9,694 bases of DNA, from the NCBI GenBank assembly GCA_047616325.1, contig JBLHGN010000128.1, positions 1 to 9,694 of the forward strand. The letters are read 5' to 3'. A model generated the notes under the pieces. That model saw only the letters and a program-made list of their open reading frames with translations. It searched no databases and was not told where the DNA came from. Position numbers and translations under genes: made by a program. This DNA comes from JBLHGN01 sp047616325. Its GTDB lineage: Bacteria > Pseudomonadota > Gammaproteobacteria > Pseudomonadales > Cellvibrionaceae. Positions 1 to 4,414 of this stretch are shown in pieces (position 1 is the stretch's first letter; each line of letters starts with the position of its first letter).

Positions 1-58
1 CTTATTGCTTCTACTGCACAAGAGGGCTTAATAAGACCGATTAACCTAGAACCGCCAT

Positions 59-116
59 AAAATCTGCGCCTAACTTACCAACAACTGAATAGATACTATA
101 CTTCAGTGCAGATTTT
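59..116 (+). repeat. Bulged inverted repeat upstream of the 110-aa gene
   Basis: AAAATCTGC at 59-67 is perfectly complementary to GCAGATTTT at 108-116. Inside it, ACTGAA at 84-89 pairs with TTCAGT at 102-107, stacking directly on the outer stem on the 3' side and leaving a 16-nt bulge on the 5' side. Together this gives 15 base pairs. It could be an RNA hairpin, an operator, or the terminator of a gene left of the window, since the right arm ends in four T. A possible promoter lies inside it, so its role is unresolved. Confidence 0.5.
75..102 (+). promoter_or_regulatory. Possible sigma-70 promoter for the 110-aa gene
   Basis: TTACCA (75-80) is followed after 16 bp by TATACT (97-102), a 5/6 match to the -10 consensus. 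Transcription would start near 109, so the mRNA leader would contain the tetranucleotide repeat at 117-144 and the ribosome binding site. The -35 match is only moderate, and the promoter sits inside an inverted repeat, so it might be controlled by DNA binding there. Confidence 0.35.
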
Positions 117-144
117 ACTAACTAACTAACTGACTGACTGACGG
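117..144 (+). repeat. Tetranucleotide tandem repeat (ACTA)3(ACTG)3
   Basis: Three ACTA units (117-128) are followed by three ACTG units (129-140) and one degenerate ACGG (141-144). The array ends 14 bp before the start codon of the 110-aa gene and 2 bp before its Shine-Dalgarno sequence. Short tetranucleotide arrays can gain or lose units by slippage; here this would change the length of the leader rather than the reading frame. With only three perfect units of each type, active phase variation is not established. Confidence 0.75.
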
Positions 145-158
145 GTAAAGGTTGACCT

Positions 159-491
159 ATGGAACGAATTACAATTTCTAACGCAATGGAAACCCTGAAC
201 GAGCTATTGAAGGCTCTAACGGCTGCCTATTGGGATGCGAACTCGATCGCACAAAAAGATACCGTGTTTGATATTGTCTCAACCATTAATGATGAGCTAA
301 ATGAACTAGCGAAACTGAGTATTAATGATTTTTCTATGGGTTACGAACCCATCACCGCCCAGTTTTCGGCATGTCAGAGCAAATTAAGAAACCTCCAACA
401 AAATATTGACTCATGGTTTCCACGCACAGATACCGCGCTTAACTTAAACGAGAGCCTTTATCGCGCCAACAATATAATTACGCAAAAATAG
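159..491 (+). CDS. Hypothetical 110-aa helical protein
   Basis: I do not recognise this protein. It starts at an ATG preceded by AAAGG (147-151) with 7-nt spacing, a convincing ribosome binding site. The sequence appears almost entirely alpha-helical and soluble: leucine, asparagine, glutamate and lysine are frequent, there is no signal peptide or membrane segment, and heptad-like hydrophobic spacing appears around residues 10-20 and 42-52. There is one cysteine (residue 71) and no obvious catalytic motif. The gene appears monocistronic: a structured, repeat-bearing leader lies upstream and a hairpin overlaps the stop codon. A small regulatory or partner-binding protein is possible, but that is only a guess from size and composition. 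Confidence 0.65.
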   Translation: MERITISNAMETLNELLKALTAAYWDANSIAQKDTVFDIVSTINDELNELAKLSINDFSMGYEPITAQFSACQSKLRNLQQNIDSWFPRTDTALNLNESLYRANNIITQK

Positions 492-506
492 GTTTAATTT
501 TGCGTA
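479..506 (+). repeat. Hairpin overlapping the stop codon of the 110-aa gene
   Basis: TACGCAAAA (479-487) and TTTTGCGTA (498-506) form a perfect 9-bp stem with a 10-nt loop, and the TAG stop codon (489-491) sits in the loop. No T-run follows, so it is not a classical intrinsic terminator. TACGCA recurs at 533-538 and could pair with the TGCGTA at 501-506 instead, giving an alternative structure. It may protect the 3' end of the mRNA. Confidence 0.5.
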
Positions 507-691
507 TGCGCACTGGTTGCCATAAGCTACTTTACGCATCAAAAAGGCTAGTCTCTAAATTCTAAGTGTCCGCTATACTAAATTATCATCACTTTTTGAC
601 TTTGTTATGCCCTTATGTTCGCTGTTATGTCGGGATTTTTTAATTTTAACGACAAATAGACGTAATCGGTTTAAAAATCACACTCTAGGAC
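507..691. other. Intergenic stretch without a recognisable gene
   Basis: Between the hairpin at the stop codon and the candidate sRNA promoter, stops are frequent in all frames and no ribosome binding site with a following ORF is visible. An isolated TATACT at 574-579 resembles a -10 box but lacks a convincing -35 partner. A TTGACT at 596-601 has no -10 box at proper spacing. Confidence 0.6.
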
Positions 692-720
692 CTGGCAAAA
701 TTCCAAATATGTTCGATACT
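692..720 (+). promoter_or_regulatory. Candidate sigma-70 promoter of the small RNA
   Basis: CTGGCA (692-697) and GATACT (715-720) each match their consensus at 4 of 6 positions and are spaced by exactly 17 bp. An A-rich stretch lies upstream (671-677). The predicted start, about 727, falls three bases before the first stem of the RNA. A perfect palindrome, ATACTT-A-AAGTAT (716-728), covers the -10 box and start point and could be an operator. Confidence 0.45.
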
Positions 721-726
721 TAAAGT

Positions 727-867
727 ATGCAGCAACATGCATTCCCCCAAGTGTTCGATGTTGCTGGTAGAGCTACTTGTAGCTTGTTGAGGATACGCTC
801 CTTAATGTTTCACTCCTAATGGTCCTAGCCCGACGGTATTCCCCCCAGAAACCTCGGGCTTTTTTTT
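727..867 (+). ncRNA. Candidate small regulatory RNA with C-rich loops
   Basis: This segment has the layout of a stand-alone bacterial sRNA of about 140 nt. Stem-loop 1 pairs 730-738 with 758-766 (9 perfect base pairs) around a 19-nt loop containing ATTCCCCC (741-748). Stem-loop 2 is a short hairpin, AGCTA-CTTG-TAGCT (771-784). A region with two CTCCT motifs (798-802 and 813-817) follows. The last hairpin is the intrinsic terminator, whose loop carries ATTCCCCC again (838-845). C-rich or CU-rich loops that pair with Shine-Dalgarno sequences are known from several trans-acting sRNAs, for example Xanthomonas sX13; the resemblance is in design and I claim no homology. No start codon with a ribosome binding site is present. 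The transcript itself is inferred. Confidence 0.55.
827..867 (+). terminator. Rho-independent terminator of the candidate sRNA
   Basis: AGCCCGA (827-833) pairs with TCGGGCT (854-860) around a 20-nt loop holding six C, and the T-run extends to 867, eight T in all. An uninterrupted U-tract of this length is typical of Hfq-binding sRNA tails. A further copy of the arm, GCCCGAG (868-874), directly follows and could compete for CTCGGGC (853-859). Confidence 0.8.
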
Positions 868-1394
868 GCCCGAGAAATACTCATTTCAAAACCGTTTCCT
901 CCTGAGTAAAGCAAGAGAAACTTATATTCAGCCCCACCCACCTTCCTTCGTAGCACAGAAATTTGCCGTTTTTCGCCTCAAACACAATTTTAATACCGAA
1001 TGGTGAAACGTTTTAATACTAGCAATGCCAATCCATTTTTTTCCACAATTACTGTGGATAACTTGGTGGATATCTTGCTGAAAACCCATTGAATATTTGA
1101 TTTTTACTGCAATTCGCAGAGCTGACTATATTTTAGTCAAAAAATATATTATTTATATATATCAATGCGTTATCGAGTTTTTATAGAATATAGCCGGCTC
1201 TAAAGCGTAGAAATCGATAAAAAAAAACTTGCTATTTATATTGACACTAAAGTGTGAATAAAAAAGTTAGTACATATTAACCGTGAAAGCCATGCAGTTA
1301 CAATTTTGAAAGAAATCAAGAGAATTTAGTCATTAAATTTAAGATGGTGGCGCACAAATGTACTTGCTCTCGCTATGAAGTACTTTAAGAATAA
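868..1394. other. AT-rich intergenic DNA, no recognisable gene
   Basis: All frames are broken by frequent stops. The stretch holds origin-like motifs at 1039-1172, described separately. It also holds a 6-bp inverted repeat, TGACTA/TAGTCA (1123-1128 and 1134-1139), and TTGACACTAAAGTGT (1241-1255), a -35-like box overlapping a small palindrome but lacking a good -10. A 14-codon ATG frame at 1344-1388 has no ribosome binding site. I see no tRNA or known riboswitch. Confidence 0.6.
1039..1172. promoter_or_regulatory. DnaA-box pair, AT-rich tract and IHF-like site
   Basis: TTTTCCACA (1039-1047) fits the relaxed DnaA box TTWTNCACA, and TGTGGATAA (1053-1061) is a perfect box on the opposite strand, 5 bp away. 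A poorer GGTGGATAT (1066-1074 region) follows. About 60 bp further lies a run of almost pure A and T (1126-1162). TATCAATGCGTTA (1160-1172) matches the IHF consensus WATCAANNNNTTR. The order resembles pieces of a replication origin, but there are too few boxes for oriC and no dnaA, dnaN or replication gene is present. A minor DnaA-binding site or coincidence is more likely. Confidence 0.3.
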
Positions 1395-1418
1395 GGTAAT
1401 AATTTTATACGGCGAGAG
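1360..1418 (+). promoter_or_regulatory. Possible RNA pseudoknot ahead of the start-less frame
   Basis: GTACTT (1360-1365) pairs with AAGTAC (1378-1383). The loop between them contains CTCTCGC (1367-1373), a perfect complement of GCGAGAG (1412-1418). The two pairings are compatible as an H-type pseudoknot with a long connecting loop. GCGAGAG is also the only Shine-Dalgarno-like sequence ahead of the open frame ending at 1640, so the pairing would hide it. Short arms make chance a serious alternative. Confidence 0.25.
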
Positions 1419-1640
1419 TTTTCAATATGGCGCGCCAACTCCCATGAATCTGCAAGAGATCCGCAAAACCAGGACCCCTTTTTAATAGCGCAACCTGTTG
1501 CCATAGATGCTGCTTTCCCCTTAACTCCACAGCATAAATTAATAGCATTTCCAACAGTTAAACAAAACAGAGAAGATAAAATACCGATTCAAGCTCCTTT
1601 CTACGACTCTAATCCAGTACAATGCGCTGCTTTAAATTAA
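1395..1640 (+). pseudogene. Protein-like open frame with no start codon
   Basis: A frame of 81 sense codons runs from just after TAA 1392-1394 to the TAA at 1638-1640 without any ATG, GTG or TTG. In AT-rich DNA rich in stops this length is notable. The later part reads as a plausible proline- and glutamine-rich polypeptide, with stretches such as PVAIDAAFPLTPQHK and PIQAPFYDSNPVQC. A GAGAG (1414-1418) lies 6 nt before an ATA codon (1425-1427), so a start lost by ATG-to-ATA change is conceivable and would give 71 residues. In the same frame, two stops (1386-1388 and 1392-1394) separate it from an ATG at 1344. The frame ends 22 bp before aroF, an operon-like distance. I do not recognise the product. 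Decayed gene is my preferred reading; chance is the alternative. Confidence 0.35.
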
Positions 1641-1662
1641 CTGATTATGCGGTATCAGCACC

Positions 1663-2733
1663 ATGACGAGTAAAGTAGAAGACTTAAATGTCGTTTCTCA
1701 GGAAATATTGATTTCACCCGAGCAAATCAAAAGCGAGCTTCCAATAAGCGAGTTGGCCTCAAAAACTGTCACTGAAGGGCGCGAAGCAGTGCGTAACATC
1801 CTTGACCGAAAGGATCATCGGCTGATAGTGGTGGTAGGCCCCTGCTCGATACACGACACAAAAGCAGCTTTGGACTATGCCAAGCGATTGAAAGTGCTGG
1901 CTGATAAAGTGCAAGATAGCCTGCTTATAGTTATGCGGGTCTATTTCGAAAAGCCTCGTACCACGGTGGGCTGGAAGGGTCTTATCAATGACCCACACTT
2001 AAATGATTCTTTTAAAATTCAAGAAGGCCTGCACGTTGGGCGCAAGTTGCTACTCGACATAGCTGAGCTGGGTTTACCTACAGCTACCGAAGCGCTCGAC
2101 CCCATTTCACCGCAATACATGCAAGATTTGATTTCGTGGTCTGCGATTGGAGCAAGAACTACTGAGTCACAAACTCACCGCGAAATGGCCAGCGGCCTGT
2201 CGTCTGCAGTAGGTTTTAAAAATGGCACGGATGGTGGCTTATCGGTAGCAATTAACGCCTTACAATCGGTTTCAAGCCCTCATCGTTTTCTAGGCATAAA
2301 CAAAGAAGGCAGCGTTGCCATTATCCACACCCGCGGCAATGCTTATGGCCATATAGTACTTCGAGGCGGCAATGACAAGCCCAATTACGACTCCGTTAGC
2401 GTCGCAGTCTGCGAGCAAGAACTGAACAAAAACGGCATCACTCCGAGCATTATGATTGATTGCAGCCACGCCAATTCAAATAAAAATCATGAGTTACAGC
2501 CCCTGGTAATGGCAAATGTCGTCAATCAAATATTAGAGGGCAATAACTCCATAATAGGCGTGATGATTGAGAGTAATATTAGCGCGGGAAATCAGAAACT
2601 TTCCGCCAATCTCGATGAGCTGATCTACGGAGTGTCTGTAACTGATGCCTGTATCGATTGGCCAAGCACCGAAACGGCATTATTGACCGCGACTGAAAAA
2701 CTGCTTGAAGCACTACCTACTAGAGTCGCCTAG
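1663..2733 (+). CDS. aroF: 3-deoxy-7-phosphoheptulonate synthase, AroF type
   Basis: This cytoplasmic enzyme condenses phosphoenolpyruvate and erythrose 4-phosphate into DAHP, the first step of the shikimate pathway. At 356 aa it is full length. GPCSIHD places the metal-ligand Cys at residue 61; the other ligands are His269 in CSHAN, Glu303 in MIESN and Asp328 in VTDAC. Substrate-contacting residues are present: MRVYFEKPRT (Arg92, Lys97), GARTTESQ (Arg165), FKNGTDG (Lys186) and LRGG (Arg234). The segment EALDPISPQY, the GINKEGSVAI region and the carboxyl end PTRVA resemble tyrosine-sensitive AroF of E. coli more than AroG or AroH; the allosteric class is an inference. ATG 1663 is the first start after an in-frame stop (1642-1644), although the ribosome binding site is poor. 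The gene is monocistronic, with its own terminator 52 bp downstream. The motif GNAYGH differs from the GNPDGH I recall for E. coli AroF. Confidence 0.96.
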   Translation: MTSKVEDLNVVSQEILISPEQIKSELPISELASKTVTEGREAVRNILDRKDHRLIVVVGPCSIHDTKAALDYAKRLKVLADKVQDSLLIVMRVYFEKPRTTVGWKGLINDPHLNDSFKIQEGLHVGRKLLLDIAELGLPTATEALDPISPQYMQDLISWSAIGARTTESQTHREMASGLSSAVGFKNGTDGGLSVAINALQSVSSPHRFLGINKEGSVAIIHTRGNAYGHIVLRGGNDKPNYDSVSVAVCEQELNKNGITPSIMIDCSHANSNKNHELQPLVMANVVNQILEGNNSIIGVMIESNISAGNQKLSANLDELIYGVSVTDACIDWPSTETALLTATEKLLEALPTRVA

Positions 2734-2785
2734 CTCGCAACAAGATTAAAATCGAACGAAAACCACTCCTATCATATTACTTTAG

Positions 2786-2825
2786 AATAGCCCTTTAACC
2801 CATTGTATTTAAATGGCTATTTTTT
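2786..2825 (+). terminator. Rho-independent terminator of aroF
   Basis: AATAGCC (2786-2792) pairs with GGCTATT (2815-2821). After one mismatch the stem continues with TTTAA (2794-2798) and TTAAA (2809-2813), giving 12 pairs and a 10-nt loop. A run of six T (2820-2825) completes the signal, which begins 52 bp after the aroF stop codon. Confidence 0.8.
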
Positions 2826-2997
2826 CTATATCGAATTTCATGATGTTTATTTTTTATGTGACGATCCTGCCTGGAAGCGAAACGATGTAGCTATTGCTTA
2901 TTTGCCAATAGATTTTAAGACCATTGGTTTGTATCTTGTCGGTTCGGGACAAAATAGTCAAAACCCAGAGACGGCGCTGACAAAATGAGGCAGTAAT

Positions 2998-3120
2998 ATG
3001 AATGCACATGTATATACGGCACCATCGAACTACGCTTCGCAATCAGTGAATATTTTTTCTCTGCTGGGTGAGCCCGAAGACCCGAGTTCGCACTGGGGGA
3101 GCTTAGGTTTTCACAGTTAG
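2998..3120 (+). CDS. Possible 40-aa small protein
   Basis: ATG at 2998 is preceded by GAGG (2987-2990) with 7-nt spacing, one of the better ribosome binding sites in this stretch. The GAGG overlaps the stop codon of the frame ending at 2988, an arrangement allowing translational coupling if that frame is translated. The peptide is polar, with aromatic residues, a short hydrophobic patch (NIFSLLG) and a Pro/Glu/Asp turn, and no membrane segment or known motif. I do not recognise it. A hairpin overlaps its stop codon. It could equally be a fragment of a decayed larger gene, since the frame ending at 2988 and this one share the same phase and are separated by a single stop. Confidence 0.3.
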   Translation: MNAHVYTAPSNYASQSVNIFSLLGEPEDPSSHWGSLGFHS

Positions 3121-3130
3121 CCGGCTGTGA

Positions 3131-3415
3131 CTATTTGTTTTTTCTTCCGCCATTAATTCTCGATTAGCGACAAAGTCAGCGTTACAAGATTTTCTACTAG
3201 ACATACTGCAAATAACTGAATCCACTAAAGAGCGGATAAAGATTTATATTGTTGCTAAAGGCGGAACTGGGAAAGCAAACTTCCATTCGTTCAATATAAA
3301 TTGGACAGGCAATAATATTAAAGACTTTAAGGTGTCGACAATAGATAACGCCAAACAAAAAGACTTTATTCACACCATCTACGAATTTAGTAGTTTTATC
3401 GGCAAAGACTTATAA
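3131..3415 (+). pseudogene. Start-less protein-like open frame
   Basis: After a TGA at 3128-3130 this frame stays open for 94 sense codons to TAA 3413-3415, but no ATG, GTG or TTG occurs before a GTG at 3332. The inferred polypeptide looks real: a helical, charged stretch (SALQDFLLDILQITESTKER), then a beta-like segment (IKIYIVAKGGTGKANFHSF) and a mixed end (DFIHTIYEFSSFIGKDL). A GTG at 3127 in another phase runs into a six-T run (3138-3143); a one-base change there would join it to this frame. That suggests a frameshifted or 5'-truncated gene. GGTGK resembles part of a P-loop but lacks the full GxxxxGK[ST] pattern. I cannot name a family. Confidence 0.4.
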
Positions 3416-3520
3416 ACTTTATTCTATACAAAACACGCCTTCATACGCGAGACACGGATACAGTAGATTATCGAAGCCTACACAGCTTTATGATTTTCAG
3501 TTTATTTCCAGGCTTTAAGA

Positions 3521-4105
3521 TTAATAATAGGCGTGGGTTTTATCACTATGATCGGTCATATCCCTAACCCCTTTTATCTCTGGAAGCCTCTCGACTAGAG
3601 TCTTCTCTACACCTTGCTTAAGTGTCAAATCGACTGCACTACACCCCTGGCACCCGCCACCGAACTTCAAAATAGCATAATTGTCATGGGTTATCTCGAC
3701 TAGGCTCACGTTGCCGCCATGTGAAGCCAAACCAGGGTTAATTTCGTTAAATAACAAATAGTTAACCTTATCCTCTAAAGGACTATCATCCGATATCTTT
3801 GGCATTTTTGAGTTGGGGGCCCGAATGGTCAATTGCCCCCCCATTTTATCGGGTGAATAATCAACCTTAGCTTCGTCTAAATACGGAATGCTTTTTTCTT
3901 CAAAAAACGCCTTAAAACCATTCAGATCGAGAACGGTATCGGTGTCCTCTACTTCAGAAGGTTTTGAATAGGCGATACACGTCTCGGCTTGAGGTGTGCC
4001 GGCATTAGAAACGAACATACGAATGCCCATTCCTTCTACGTTTTGCTTTAAAAGTAGCTCTTGCAGATAATCTTGAGCCGATTCGGTAATAGTGACATTT
4101 AGCAT
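3521..4105 (-). CDS. nfuA: Fe-S biogenesis protein NfuA
   Basis: NfuA carries [4Fe-4S] clusters from the assembly machinery to target apo-enzymes in the cytoplasm. The 194-aa product has the two-part layout of gammaproteobacterial NfuA (E. coli, 191 aa). Residues 1-100 are an A-type carrier domain that has lost its cluster cysteines but keeps the fold for binding partners. Residues 110-190 are a NifU carboxyl-terminal domain with the cluster motif GGGCQGCS (Cys152 and Cys155). NPGLASHGGNVSL is the conserved lead-in to that domain. The start MLNVTITESAQDYL agrees with the family, although no clear Shine-Dalgarno sequence precedes it. The gene stands alone, divergent from metH. Its promoter overlaps an IscR-like inverted repeat, suggesting control by Fe-S status, and it may supply clusters to sulfite reductase encoded at the right edge. 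Confidence 0.95.
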   Translation of the reverse strand: MLNVTITESAQDYLQELLLKQNVEGMGIRMFVSNAGTPQAETCIAYSKPSEVEDTDTVLDLNGFKAFFEEKSIPYLDEAKVDYSPDKMGGQLTIRAPNSKMPKISDDSPLEDKVNYLLFNEINPGLASHGGNVSLVEITHDNYAILKFGGGCQGCSAVDLTLKQGVEKTLVERLPEIKGVRDMTDHSDKTHAYY

Positions 4106-4122
4106 AAAATTTGAACGCCCGT

Positions 4123-4149
4123 AATAACCTAGTAAATTTGTAGGTTATT
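4123..4149 (-). promoter_or_regulatory. Perfect inverted repeat resembling an IscR site
   Basis: AATAACCTA (4123-4131) and TAGGTTATT (4141-4149) are perfect 9-bp arms separated by 9 bp. The CC and GG pairs are 13 bp apart and flanked by four A/T on each side, which is the spacing I recall for type 2 IscR sites (WWWWCC...GGWWWW), although the inner YA/TR bases do not match. The repeat overlaps the predicted -10 box and start site of nfuA, a position fit for repression. IscR control of nfuA has been reported in Pseudomonas aeruginosa (from memory). Confidence 0.5.
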
Positions 4150-4175
4150 CTAAGTGAATTCTCACTCGAGGTGAA
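4147..4175 (-). promoter_or_regulatory. Candidate sigma-70 promoter of nfuA
   Basis: Read on the minus strand, TTCACC (4175-4170) and TAGAAT (4152-4147) are spaced by 17 bp; the -10 box matches at 5 of 6 positions. Transcription would start near 4140, leaving a leader of about 35 nt. The -10 box runs into the inverted repeat at 4123-4149. Confidence 0.5.
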
Positions 4176-4331
4176 TACTTATATGAAAAACGAATTGAAG
4201 TGCGGACTATAGGCCCGAAATGATTCAGGAGATAAACTGGAAATATCTCACCAACAATCGTGCATTTGATCTAGCATTACCCTCAAGCAGCGCTTAGTTT
4301 TTGGTTTTTTACAAACTTTGTCAAACATTTC

Positions 4332-4340
4332 TGATAGAAT
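4332..4340 (+). promoter_or_regulatory. Possible extended -10 promoter of metH
   Basis: TGATAGAAT is an extended -10 element (TGN plus TAGAAT). No -35 box at standard spacing is evident, as expected of extended -10 promoters. Transcription would start near 4347, leaving a leader of roughly 68 nt with the weak ribosome binding site CAGGT at 4402-4406. No SAM, SAH or cobalamin riboswitch fits in this short leader, and I see no MetR box (TGAANNNNNTTCA) next to it. Confidence 0.35.
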
Positions 4341-4414
4341 TCCAAGCTAAAACGAAATATTTCGATATAGCTTTCCCGTTTCACTGAAAACATCAACAAA
4401 TCAGGTAGCTTTAA

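Larger units (their letters stand above)
2826..3520. other. Gene-poor spacer with probable coding remnants
   Basis: No confident gene lies between the aroF terminator and nfuA. Three open stretches follow each other on the plus strand: a 61-codon frame ending at 2988 whose only start, a TTG at 2803, sits inside the aroF terminator; a 40-codon ORF at 2998-3120; and a start-less frame at 3131-3415. The inverted repeat TCACAG/CTGTGA (3111-3116 and 3125-3130), followed by a T-rich run, may be a weak terminator. No clear intrinsic terminator for nfuA, which is transcribed toward this region, is visible. Confidence 0.55.

Noticed and set aside
1428..1437. 10-bp palindrome TGGCGCGCCA as an operator
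   Set aside because: It is isolated, not linked to a promoter, and of a length expected by chance; it also falls inside the start-less open frame.
1444..1485. 13-codon ORF as a leader peptide for aroF attenuation
   Set aside because: It has no run of Phe, Tyr or Trp codons and no following terminator/antiterminator pair before aroF.
2803..2988. 61-codon ORF starting at TTG 2803 as a gene
   Set aside because: Its only start lies within the loop of the aroF terminator, no ribosome binding site is present, and the sequence matches nothing I know. I keep it only as a possible remnant.
3111..3143. Hairpin plus T-run as a strong intrinsic terminator
   Set aside because: The stem is only 6 bp with an 8-nt loop, and the T-run is separated from it by several other bases, so it is at best weak.
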